The notes beneath the pieces are model-generated. The model saw nothing but the letters and a program-made list of their open reading frames with translations, had not been told where the DNA came from and ran no database searches. Below, piece after piece: positions 35,786 through 43,662 of a stretch of DNA of 64,000 nt (position 1 is the first letter of the stretch; each line of letters starts with the position of its first letter). Origin of the DNA: DAOUMF01 sp034408935 (GTDB lineage: Bacteria > Chloroflexota > Dehalococcoidia > SM23-28-2 > RBG-16-64-32); contig DAOUMV010000017.1 of NCBI GenBank assembly GCA_034408935.1, positions 1 through 64,000 of the forward strand. Direction: 5' to 3'. Position numbers and translations under genes: made by a program.

Positions 35786-37273
35786 TCATCCTGCGGCGTT
35801 GCGGATCAGCCGCACGTAAAAGTCCACTGCCTTCTCGAAGGCCTGGACCGAGACGCGTTCGTTCGTACCGTGGATGCCCTTCAGGTCGTCCCGGGTGAGC
35901 AGGAAGGGCATGAATCGATAGATGTGCTCCGTCAGATCCTGGAAGTGCCGCGAGTCCGTTCCCCCAACTACCAGATAGGGCGCCACGACTGTGCCGGGAA
36001 ACACCTCCCGTATCGTGCGCCCAAGCAGCGCGAAGTGCTCTGCATCGATTGGCGAGACGGCTGATGGTTCGCGCTGCTTTGAGAGGGCGGAAACGCGGAC
36101 CCGGTCGTCGGCCACGATGCGGCGGACGTGATCCAAGACGGTCTGGATCGTGTCGCCGATCAGGATGCGGTAGTTGACGACGGCTCGGGCGCGGCCCGGG
36201 ACGACGTTGTCCTTCACTCCCGCCTGAAAGATCGTCGGCGCAGTCGTGGTCCGGATGGTCGCCGCGGTCTCCGGGACACGCCCCAGAAGCCTCATCATCA
36301 GCGGCTCAAACAGCCACAGGTTGGCGAACACGAGCCGGTGGCCGAACCTGGCCTCGGGGGCGATGGCCTCGAAGAGCGCCCGCACCGGCGACTCGAGACG
36401 GGCCGGAAGCGGGCTGCTCTCCAGCCTCCGAACCGCCTCGGCCAGGATGCCGATGGAGCTCTGGGGCGGCGGAGTCGAGGAGTGGCCTCCATCGGTCTCG
36501 ACAAGAAGCTCCACGCTCACGTAGCCTTTCTCGGCCACGCCCACCACCGCCACCGGGGCCGACACGCCCGGGACCACCCCTTCGACTATCACTCCCCCCT
36601 CATCGAAAACGAAGGCTAGATGCGTGCCCCGCTCGGCCAGTAACCGGGCTACAGCGGTGGCGCCTTCCTCCCCGCCGACTTCCTCGTCGTGGCCAAAGGC
36701 TAGGAGGACAGTACGCCGGGGCTGGAAGCCGGCCTCAAGGAGATGCCCAGCCGCCTCCAGCAGGCCGATCAGGTTCTGCTTGTTGTCAAGGGAGCCCCGA
36801 CCCCAGACGTAGCCGTCGACGACGTTGCCCGAGAAAGGCGGCTGCTCCCACGTCTCCTCGGTCCCGGGATCGACGGGAACGACATCCTGGTGCGCCAGCA
36901 GGAGGACGGGGTCGAGGGTGGGATCGCTGCCTGGCCACGTGTAGAGCAGGGTGCGGTCGGCGATGAGCTCGCGCGTGAGGGCAGCGTGCGGCCGAGGGTA
37001 GGTCTGCTCAAGGTAGCTCCGGAACTCCCGGAAGGGCTCGTCATCCGTATACTGGGCGTCCTCCTTGGAGATGGTGGGGAACCGGATCGCGCCGCTCAAC
37101 CGCCCCGACAGCCCCTCCGCGTCGAGGTCGGGCTCGGGGCCTGGAGCCACATCCTTCTGCCGTGAGCGTTGGCTCGCCGCACGCCCAAGCAGCACTGCTC
37201 CTAGCAGTGCTGACAACGCGCTGACGGCGCCGAGCTTCCTTGGGATTCGCTTGATCACTTTCACGGGAGTCAT
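35786..37273 (-). CDS. M20 metallopeptidase/amidohydrolase, PM20D1/CPS1-like, membrane-anchored
   Basis: The 495-residue protein has an N-terminal anchor (GAVSALSALLGAVLLG), the first zinc motif LLAHQDVVPVDP, the bridging Asp in VWGRGSLDNKQNL, the catalytic/zinc Glu in GHDEEVGGEEGA and a dimerisation domain with VELLVETDGGHSSTPP. CPS1/PM20D1-type enzymes cleave N-acyl amino acids or C-terminal residues from peptides. It starts 14 bases after the aminotransferase stop with GGGAGGG close to the ATG. In this operon it could free an amino acid or amine from an N-acyl conjugate. Confidence 0.92.
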   Translation of the reverse strand: MTPVKVIKRIPRKLGAVSALSALLGAVLLGRAASQRSRQKDVAPGPEPDLDAEGLSGRLSGAIRFPTISKEDAQYTDDEPFREFRSYLEQTYPRPHAALTRELIADRTLLYTWPGSDPTLDPVLLLAHQDVVPVDPGTEETWEQPPFSGNVVDGYVWGRGSLDNKQNLIGLLEAAGHLLEAGFQPRRTVLLAFGHDEEVGGEEGATAVARLLAERGTHLAFVFDEGGVIVEGVVPGVSAPVAVVGVAEKGYVSVELLVETDGGHSSTPPPQSSIGILAEAVRRLESSPLPARLESPVRALFEAIAPEARFGHRLVFANLWLFEPLMMRLLGRVPETAATIRTTTAPTIFQAGVKDNVVPGRARAVVNYRILIGDTIQTVLDHVRRIVADDRVRVSALSKQREPSAVSPIDAEHFALLGRTIREVFPGTVVAPYLVVGGTDSRHFQDLTEHIYRFMPFLLTRDDLKGIHGTNERVSVQAFEKAVDFYVRLIRNAAG

Positions 37274-37287
37274 CTACCCTCCCATCG

Positions 37288-38670
37288 TCAGTAGGCGCGC
37301 AGCGCCTGGGCCAAGCGCTCCAGCCCACGCACGAAGCGTCTGCGTGCCTCCTCGATCTCGGTCTCTTCGATGACGAGCGGAGGAGAGAAGGCCAAAGCGT
37401 CACCAAGAGCGCGACAGATGAGGCCCTCCTCCAGGAGGAGATTGTGGAGTCGCAGGCCGACCTTGTTCTCCGGGGGGAACGGTGCGCGCGTCTCGCGGTC
37501 GGCAACCAGCTCGACGGCCGCGATGAGGCCTTCTCCGCGAACCTCGCCCACAAGCGGATGATCCACGACGGCTTCCCGGAGGTGCTGCTGAAGGCCCGGG
37601 CCCAGGCGCGCGGCGCGGTCCACCAGGCTTTCCCGCTCGATGATATCGAGGTTGGCGAGGGCCGCTGCGGCGCCCACGGGGTGGAGGCTCGTGGTGTGAC
37701 CGTGCGCGAAGGGGCCGCGCTCTGCGGAGGCGGATGCCAGCACATCCCACACGTCCTCCGAGACTACCGCCGCCGACACCGGGAAGTAGCTACTCGTGAT
37801 CCCCTTGGCCACCGTCATGACGTCCGGCTCTATCCCGTAACGATGGGAGCCGAACGGTACCCCGAGGCGTCCGAATCCGCACACGACCTCGTCGGCGATC
37901 AGCAGCACGTCGTGATGCCGCAACACGGGCTGGATAGCCTGCCAGTAGCCCTCGGGCGGGGGGATCACGCCACCGGCAGCCATCAGGGGTTCGCCGATGA
38001 AAGCGCCCACGGTTTCGGGTCCTTCTGCCTCGATCACGGCATCGAGTTCCTCCGCCAGGCGGCGCGCAAACGCTTCCTCGCTCTCATCGGGGCTGCCCTC
38101 TCGATAGAAGTGTGGCTTTCGCACGTGCAGGAAGCCGGGAAGGGGCAGGTCGAATAGGGCGTGCAAAGGTGGGAGCCCCGACAGGCTGCCGGCTCCGAGG
38201 GTCACGCCGTGGTAGGCTCCGTGCCTGGCGATGATCTTCTTCTTGTTGGGAAGGCCGCGCAGGTTCCAGTAATACCATACGAGCTTGACGGCGGTGTCGT
38301 TCGCCTCCGAGCCGGAGTTGCAGAAGAAGAAGTGGCCAAGGCCGGCCGGCGTGATCGCCGCGAGCCGCTCCGCCAGGCGGATGGCGGGCTCGTTGGTGTT
38401 GCCCAGGAAGCCGTGGTAGTAAGGGAGGCGACGCGCCTGGTCGGCAATCGCCTCGGCGATCTCTTTGCGCCCGTAGCCAACGTTGACGCACCAGAGCCCC
38501 GCCATCGCATCCATGTACTCGCGGCCCTCGGCATCGCGGATCCAGACACCCTTGCCCTCGGTGATGATGCGAGGTCCCGCTGCCTGCTGCTCGGCGATCG
38601 AGGTGAAGGGATGAAAGACGTGGCGTCGGTCCAGATCGTAGAGGGAGGAAGGGTCGGGCTCAGGCGGCAT
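37288..38670 (-). CDS. Class III omega-aminotransferase
   Basis: The 460-residue PLP enzyme has VWIRDAEGREYMDAMAGLWC at the start, FFCNSGSEANDTAVKL for the cofactor phosphate, LLIADEVVCGFGRLG with the ring Asp and the Schiff-base Lys in VMTVAKGITSSYFP. It is close to beta-alanine/GABA/taurine:pyruvate aminotransferases. Its ATG overlaps the decarboxylase stop by 11 bases, a sign of coupled translation. It would turn the amine from the decarboxylase into an aldehyde for the ALDH. Confidence 0.93.
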   Translation of the reverse strand: MPPEPDPSSLYDLDRRHVFHPFTSIAEQQAAGPRIITEGKGVWIRDAEGREYMDAMAGLWCVNVGYGRKEIAEAIADQARRLPYYHGFLGNTNEPAIRLAERLAAITPAGLGHFFFCNSGSEANDTAVKLVWYYWNLRGLPNKKKIIARHGAYHGVTLGAGSLSGLPPLHALFDLPLPGFLHVRKPHFYREGSPDESEEAFARRLAEELDAVIEAEGPETVGAFIGEPLMAAGGVIPPPEGYWQAIQPVLRHHDVLLIADEVVCGFGRLGVPFGSHRYGIEPDVMTVAKGITSSYFPVSAAVVSEDVWDVLASASAERGPFAHGHTTSLHPVGAAAALANLDIIERESLVDRAARLGPGLQQHLREAVVDHPLVGEVRGEGLIAAVELVADRETRAPFPPENKVGLRLHNLLLEEGLICRALGDALAFSPPLVIEETEIEEARRRFVRGLERLAQALRAY

Positions 38671-40117
38671 CGGAGCCCTCCGGTGGGCTAAAAAGCTCGT
38701 TCAGGTAGGTGACCAGGATCCGCTCGCGGAGGGGAACCGGGAGGGCATTCAGTACCTCATTGATCTCGGCCATGCGCTCTGGCAGGGCCGTGCCCTCGAT
38801 GCCGGCCATGCCCAGCATCCCCTGAAGCACGCTGTCGTCCATATCCCGAGGATCCATGCCACCGAAGGTCTCTTTGACGCTCGCCGCCAGATGGCCGGAG
38901 GGCAACGTCTTCGCCTTCTCGGTGCACTCGCGCAGATCGGCGAGCATCTCATCGGTCCAGTGGACGCTCTCTGGGTTGATCGAGAGATGGATGTTCTCTG
39001 GCGAGCTTCCGTAGGCGAGCTGGGGCTGGACGTACCACCCGCGCTCCTTCATCTCGTCGACGATGTGGAACACGCTCACCGTGTCCGAGGTGAAGGCCAC
39101 GAGGTTCATGTCCGGACGGCCGAGCACCCGCAGGTCGGGCATGTCATCGACGGCGGCGACGATCTTGCGTGTCGCATCGTAGACCCGGCGAGTCATCTCC
39201 AGGTAGCCGTCATCGCCGATGAAGTTGAGCGCGGCCCAGGCCGCCGCGATTGGTCCGGCGGACTTGGTGCTCTGAATCGTGGGGTTGATAACCGTGTAGC
39301 CTGTCCAGTTGGAGCAGGCGTACATCTGGTGTTTCCGCAGCTCCTTGCTCCGGTAGAGGATGGTGGACGCACCCTTGGCAGCGAAGGCGTACTTGTGCAG
39401 GTCCATGGAGATGGAGGTCACGCCCGGCACGCGGAAGTCGTAGTCGGGCACCGGCGCGCCAAGGCGGCGGAAGTACGGGAGCAGGAAGGCGCCCATGCAC
39501 CCATCGACGTGGAACAGCAGATCGCGCTCCAGCGCCAGCTCGCCCATCTCGCGGATCGGGTCTACGACGCCGTGGGCGTAGGAGATGGCCGATCCGACCA
39601 TGAGGATCGTGTTGGGCGTGATGGCGCCCCGCATGGCGTCCACGTCGGCCCGGAAGGTCTCGGGATCGACGGGCACGATGACGGGCCGCAAGCCGAGGTA
39701 GTAGGCCCCCTTCTGGAACGCCGCGTGACCTGTCTCGGCGAGTAAGATCTCGGGCTCGGTGATCTCCGGCCGGTGCTCGCGAGCCCAGTCTCGTGCGGCC
39801 TTCACAGCGAGCATGATGCTCTCGGTGCCGCCGCTCGTGAAGTTGCCGACGACGTTCTCGTCGCCGTGGAGATGGGCCGCTGCCATGGCGACGACCTCGT
39901 TCTCGAGCCGCATGGCGCTGGGGAAGACGGTTGGGTCCAGGGCGTTCTCCGTCAGGTAGCTGACGAAGGCGTCCTTTATGACCCCCTCTGCCTCGCGGCC
40001 GGGATCGTAGATGTAGGCCCAAGTCCGCCCGTCGCGCCAGGGCATGTCGCCGTCCCGGAAGGACTCCAGGCGTTTGAAGACCTCGTCTCGACTCAGGCCC
40101 TTCTCTGGGAGCTGCAT
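38660..40117 (-). CDS. PLP-dependent decarboxylase (group II, sphingosine-phosphate-lyase/GAD-like)
   Basis: The 485-residue enzyme has VVGNFTSGGTESIMLAVKAA in the phosphate-binding region, LFHVDGCMGAFLLPYF with the ring Asp and the Schiff-base Lys in SISMDLHKYAFAAKGAS. It is a paralogue of the 26.3-kb gene but clearly diverged. GGGAGGAG precedes the ATG. As first gene of the five-gene operon it probably produces an amine from an amino acid, or cleaves an amino-alcohol phosphate; the downstream transaminase, ALDH and amine oxidase favour the first. Confidence 0.9.
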   Translation of the reverse strand: MQLPEKGLSRDEVFKRLESFRDGDMPWRDGRTWAYIYDPGREAEGVIKDAFVSYLTENALDPTVFPSAMRLENEVVAMAAAHLHGDENVVGNFTSGGTESIMLAVKAARDWAREHRPEITEPEILLAETGHAAFQKGAYYLGLRPVIVPVDPETFRADVDAMRGAITPNTILMVGSAISYAHGVVDPIREMGELALERDLLFHVDGCMGAFLLPYFRRLGAPVPDYDFRVPGVTSISMDLHKYAFAAKGASTILYRSKELRKHQMYACSNWTGYTVINPTIQSTKSAGPIAAAWAALNFIGDDGYLEMTRRVYDATRKIVAAVDDMPDLRVLGRPDMNLVAFTSDTVSVFHIVDEMKERGWYVQPQLAYGSSPENIHLSINPESVHWTDEMLADLRECTEKAKTLPSGHLAASVKETFGGMDPRDMDDSVLQGMLGMAGIEGTALPERMAEINEVLNALPVPLRERILVTYLNELFSPPEGSDAA

Positions 40118-40504
40118 GTTGGCTCTCCTCCCTCTATCGCCGTCGGCGGCGTCTGGTCACCGCGATGCCGTCCTTCCTGACTTCGACTGTGGTTTCCCTG
40201 TCGTTCTGGACCGGTCGCAGGGCCGCCGGGGCCGGAAGGATGTGGAAGCAGTCCCTGGCCAGCTCCAGCCTGGGGCGGTCATCTTGAAGGACACACGGAC
40301 AGCACGGCGGCTGTGGCCGTCATCATCCTATTCCATACCGCCTCTCGCCATCAACGGGACGCTCCGTCGCCACTACGAGGTCATGGCGTGCGGTTACCCC
40401 GAGGGCATAATGCGGGCCGATCACCGACTTTGTGGAGAGGCTGATCGGCATCTCGTCTGCGACCGTCGGCCAGGCGCAATCCGTACGCCTCGGCCTAGGT
40501 GTGC
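40118..40504. other. Gene-free interval between the catabolic operon and a thiolase relic
   Basis: No coding frame with family features is found. The right part (around 40330-40500) has several short open frames but none convincing. The operon promoter should lie near 40130-40250 on the minus strand; I could not assign boxes. A perfect hairpin sits at its right edge. Confidence 0.4.
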
Positions 40505-40512
40505 CTAGGCCG
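40491..40512. repeat. Perfect inverted repeat, 9-bp arms, TGTG loop
   Basis: CGGCCTAGG and CCTAGGCCG flank TGTG. No T-run follows on either strand, so it is not a typical terminator. The last codons and stop of the DUF35-like relic lie inside its right arm. Confidence 0.7.
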
Positions 40513-40762
40513 TAGCGAAGTGCTCGATATCGGTGAGCCGTCCTGCCCGATCCTCGCGCTACACCGCCTGCACGGCAACGTCGGCGGGAAGCCGCTCGGC
40601 GACCTCGTCCAAGTCCGAGAGGTCCACACCGCCGATGAAGTGAACTAGCCCCACCTCCTCCAGCACCTGGCGGCATACTTGGTACATCAGCTCGTGGGTG
40701 GTCTCCGAAAGCTTTTCCGCGTGGTGGGTCTGGGCAACACCGACGATGGCTACTCTGACCAT
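40505..40762 (-). pseudogene. Relic joining a thiolase N-terminus to a DUF35 C-terminus
   Basis: The first 39 residues (VRVAIVGVAQTHHAEKLSET, ELMYQVCRQVLEEVGL) match the start of SCP-x-type thiolases that act with DUF35 proteins. The frame then jumps to LDEVAERLPADVAVQAV, stops at 40559-40561, and reads on in the same frame as REDRAGRLTDIEHFATA, which is how I recall DUF35 (OB-fold acyl-CoA-associated) proteins ending. A deletion between two adjacent genes plus one stop codon explains this. It is not functional. Confidence 0.62.
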
Positions 40763-40912
40763 GACTTCTGCGAATTATTGTCGCCGGGCGCTCGTCCGCC
40801 AATAGACGGGGCAGTCCTGCGTCGCGGTGCCCTGTATAGTTACAGTCACATGCCAGGCGAGCTGGCGCTGTGGGCGGGCGCGCGCGCTGGTGCTAATAGA
40901 TAGGAGCGTGAG

Positions 40913-41695
40913 ATGAGAGACCTGGAGGGCAAGGTAGCACTGGTCACAGGCGGGGGCGCCGGAATCGGGCGAGCCACGGCCATCGCACTGGCGGAGGCCG
41001 GGGCGGCAGTCGTCATCGCGGACATCGATGACGCAGGCGCGCAGGAGACGATGCGAATCATCGAGGAGGCGGGGGGACGGACGGCGTCGGTGTGCACTGA
41101 TGTCACGCGATCGGAGGACCTGGAGCGGATGGTGGCTTTCACAGAGGAGACGTTTGGGAGGCTGGACATCTTCCACAACAACGCTGGCATCAACACCGGC
41201 TGGCCGCGGTTCCCAGAAGTGGCCCGCGAGAGATGGGAGAAGACGGTAGCGGTCAACCTGACGGCGGTCATCGGTGCGATCCAGGCGGCGGTGCCGGCCA
41301 TGCGCCGTAGCGGCGGAGGCGCGATCGTCAACAGCGCTTCCCTTGCCGGGCTCGTTGCCTATGACATGGAGCCCATCTATGCTGCGACCAAGCATGGCGT
41401 GGTGGGTCTGACTCGGGCGCTCGCCTTCCTGAAGGATGAGGCGGGCATACGGGTGAACTGCGTCTGCCCCAGCTTCGTCGACACGCAGCTACCGAGGGAT
41501 CGGCTGAAGTCGGCGCCGCCGGAGGAGCGTGAGCGCTGGGAGGCCGTCCTGTCCCGAATGCCGATGCTAGCTCCCGCGGACGTCGCGGAGGCAGTACTGG
41601 AGTTCGTGCGGGACGAGTCGCTGGCGGGGCAGGCGATGGCGGTGATGTACGGGCAGCCACGCCGCCTGGTGCCTGCAGCGATAGGCGTGGCGTAG
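40913..41695 (+). CDS. Short-chain dehydrogenase/reductase (SDR)
   Basis: The 260-residue classical SDR has the cofactor motif VTGGGAGIGRATAIALAEAG, Asp after the second strand (VVIADIDDAG, favouring NAD over NADP), the NNAG motif in HNNAGIN and the catalytic Ser with YAATK in IYAATKHGVVGL. The start ATG has AGGAGCG upstream. It stands alone in a region of relics. The substrate alcohol or ketone is unknown. Confidence 0.92.
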   Translation: MRDLEGKVALVTGGGAGIGRATAIALAEAGAAVVIADIDDAGAQETMRIIEEAGGRTASVCTDVTRSEDLERMVAFTEETFGRLDIFHNNAGINTGWPRFPEVARERWEKTVAVNLTAVIGAIQAAVPAMRRSGGGAIVNSASLAGLVAYDMEPIYAATKHGVVGLTRALAFLKDEAGIRVNCVCPSFVDTQLPRDRLKSAPPEERERWEAVLSRMPMLAPADVAEAVLEFVRDESLAGQAMAVMYGQPRRLVPAAIGVA

Positions 41696-42498
41696 CGGGA
41701 GGAGAATGGAGTGAAGCAGCTGCGGAGGAAGGCCGGTTGCAGCTACCCAAGCTGCACTGCTGTGACCAATTCCGCGGCGGCAGCGGGTGCTGTGGTCGCC
41801 CTCGCGGCGGGCGCCTTGGTGCGGCGGTACCAGCACACTATGGGAACATGGTGTCGCCTTGAAGTTGACGCCAGCCCTGGCTCTGCTTCGCAGCGAGAGC
41901 CACAGAGGTCGTCAGCGTTCCGGCTTGACTCCACCGTCCCACGGAGATAGTGTGACGATGTCTGGGAGCCGGCGGCGGGAGACCCCCTGGCCCCCTGAGA
42001 GTTCGCAGATACCTCAGGTCGCGGCTGGCCCCCCTTACGGCGATCCTGCCGGCGGCTCCCGACGCCGCGTGCCTGGCAATGACCGGAGCGGCTCGCTCTG
42101 CCGATGTTGTGACTGGTCAGAGAGGGCTCTCATGAGAGGCTGGGCCGCCAGGCCCGCGTGTCGCACATCTCTTGAAGTACTACACCGTGGGTTCGATCCC
42201 CATCGTCAGCTCCAGATGTTCTCCGCCCGCGATCCGGCAACCCCGGTTGGGCGTGTGGGGATACGGAAGGGGGTGGATCCCGGCGCCACCCGTGGAGCTG
42301 GTCTCGCCCCTGGTCGACGCTTGACCGCCGTGCTAGCATTGTAAAGATGATTGATGCCGTCTATGACACGGCGGAGGGCGCTCGCCGACCGCCCATGTCC
42401 TAGACGAGGTTGAAGTTCTGCGCGTCGGCTCCCCGCAGGGAATCGCCCCGGGTTCGATGACCAGACCTTGACCGAGGGATTAGAGAGGAGGTCATCGA
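41696..42498. other. 800-base interval with a tRNA relic and no convincing gene
   Basis: Short open frames exist here but show no family features, and base composition does not favour any frame. The only recognisable item is a tRNA 3' end at 42187-42214. The right end must hold the promoter of the zinc-ribbon gene; TTGACC at 42321 with an AT-rich word about 15 bases later is a weak candidate. Confidence 0.5.
42187..42214 (+). other. tRNA 3'-end relic (T-arm, acceptor strand, CCA), tRNA-Thr-like
   Basis: GTGGG-TTCGATC-CCCAT forms a proper five-pair T-arm, followed by seven acceptor bases CGTCAGC, a T discriminator and CCA. The acceptor strand resembles tRNA-Thr as I remember it. The matching 5' half (GCTGACG, D-arm, anticodon arm) is absent: at the right distance upstream only a partly complementary GCTGGGC occurs and no anticodon stem forms. 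Such 3' ends are typical leftovers of attachment sites for integrating elements. Confidence 0.6.
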
Positions 42499-42792
42499 GT
42501 GGCCTACGAAGATCGTACCCTCACCTGTGTCGAGTGCGGCTCCGAGTTCGCCTTCAGCGCGGACGACCAGGAGTACCACGCCAGTCGCGGCTACCAAGAC
42601 CCCAAGCGCTGCCCTTCCTGCCGCGAGGCTCGGCGCGGCAGCTATGGAGGAGGCGGCTACGGCGGCTCCCGCCAGATGTACGATGCGGTTTGCGCCAGCT
42701 GCGGCTCAGCGTGCCAGGTCCCCTTCCAGCCCCGTCAGGACCGGCCCGTCTACTGCAACGACTGCTTCTCCAAGCAGAGGTCTTCCCGCTAG
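42499..42792 (+). CDS. Zinc-ribbon protein with CxxC-x17-CxxC-type motifs
   Basis: The 97-residue protein has a first ribbon, CVECGSEFAFSADDQEYH and then CPSC, a Gly/Tyr-rich linker (GSYGGGGYGGS) and a second ribbon, CASCGSACQVPF then CNDC. The pattern matches small zinc-binding proteins found in Chloroflexota and other bacteria, often near cold-shock or RNA-binding genes. GTG 42499 has GAGGAGG upstream. The RRM gene follows after about 100 bases, so a role in RNA handling is plausible but inferred. Confidence 0.85.
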   Translation: MAYEDRTLTCVECGSEFAFSADDQEYHASRGYQDPKRCPSCREARRGSYGGGGYGGSRQMYDAVCASCGSACQVPFQPRQDRPVYCNDCFSKQRSSR

Positions 42793-42894
42793 CGTTGGTA
42801 GCACGATCCGCGCGCCGACCTGTTCCCGCTCCGGGGGGCCGGTCATGCTCACCGTGATACGACCCAGGGTAATGGTCTAGTAGGGGGGTGCCGA

Positions 42895-43179
42895 TTGAGC
42901 ACGCTTTATGTAGGTAATCTGGCATACGAAACGACGGAGGCGGACCTCAGGGCCGCCTTCTCGAACTTTGGCGATGTCGCCTCGGTCAAGATCGTGACTG
43001 ACCGTCGCGGACGCACCAAGGGCTTTGCATACGTAGAGATGTCGGACGAGGCGTCGGCCAGGGCTGCCATGGAGTCCCTGCGAGGGACGCAGGTCAACGG
43101 GCGTACGCTGGATATCGTGCTGGAAGAGCGGACGAGAAGACGCAGGGGTGGCAGCCGCCGTGCGGGTCGGCGAAGATAG
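42895..43179 (+). CDS. RRM-domain RNA-binding protein
   Basis: The 94-residue protein is one RNA-recognition motif with RNP2 (LYVGNL) and RNP1 (KGFAYVEM), the two strands that contact RNA, plus a basic tail (RRRRGGSRRAGRRR). Bacterial single-RRM proteins of this size are often cold-induced. It starts with TTG; GGGGGG lies a few bases upstream. A 9-bp hairpin 44 bases after the stop may end the transcript. Confidence 0.92.
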   Translation: MSTLYVGNLAYETTEADLRAAFSNFGDVASVKIVTDRRGRTKGFAYVEMSDEASARAAMESLRGTQVNGRTLDIVLEERTRRRRGGSRRAGRRR

Positions 43180-43223
43180 CTCTCGGGGGAGAATTCCCTC
43201 CGGTTAGACATGTCAGGCAGATG

Positions 43224-43250
43224 GCTTGGCTGCCCGGCGGCCAGCCAAGC
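43224..43250 (+). terminator. Hairpin after the RRM gene
   Basis: GCTTGGCTG and CAGCCAAGC can pair around a nine-base GC-rich loop, 44 bases downstream of the RRM stop codon. No T-tract follows, so it is a terminator-like or 3'-protective stem-loop rather than a textbook intrinsic terminator. Confidence 0.42.
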
Positions 43251-43380
43251 TATGCTTGGGGTTGATGATGTGGAGGACCGCGCTCTTCATGCCCCAGCAC
43301 CAACTGTGCGGAGGTGGGCTCAACCAGCCGATCGTGGCCATGGCTGCCCACTAGGGCGGTTCCATAGCGGGAAGAGAAGC

Positions 43381-43410
43381 GCTGGTGGCGACCCCAAGGT
43401 CGCCACCAGC
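43381..43410. repeat. Perfect 13-bp stem, CCAA loop
   Basis: GCTGGTGGCGACC is followed by CCAA and its exact complement GGTCGCCACCAGC. With 10 GC pairs among 13, this hairpin would be very stable as RNA on either strand. There is no T-run on either side, so it is not a classical terminator. Confidence 0.85.
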
Positions 43411-43662
43411 CACGTTGTGGCGGCCTTCCGTCGACGCCTGGTGCGCGATGAGACATTGGCTGCGGTAGGGGCTGGAACACTTTCAGTCACGACGTCCTCC
43501 CAAGAGCGGATTGACCAGGAGCAGCCCGTGACGGCCACTGATGGGAGTTCCGGGTGACTGCCTGTCGATGCCGAAGGAGCAGGCGATGGGAACGTAGTGT
43601 CGCTCAGGTACCGAACCCGCTTGCTCTTCCCACACGATGGCAGTTTGTGCTGGAATAATCAT

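Larger units (their letters stand above)
43180..43662. other. 480-base interval with two hairpins and no convincing gene
   Basis: No frame here has family features. Its content is the stem-loop at 43224-43250 and the much stronger one at 43381-43410. A 19-base word near 43585 (ATGGGAACGTAGTGTCGCT) recurs with few changes near 41839, hinting that both spots carry scraps of one older sequence. Confidence 0.45.

Noticed and set aside
40323..40802. 159-residue minus-strand frame overlapping the thiolase relic
   Set aside because: Arg/Gly/Pro-rich shadow; the thiolase-like frame explains the sequence better.
41711..41950. 79-residue plus-strand frame after the SDR gene
   Set aside because: No family features, weak start and composition like non-coding GC-rich DNA. 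A short word is shared with 43585 but that does not make a gene.
42139..42214. Complete tRNA gene of 72 bases plus CCA
   Set aside because: Length fits, and five acceptor pairs are possible, but the D and anticodon stems do not form; only the 3' end is real.
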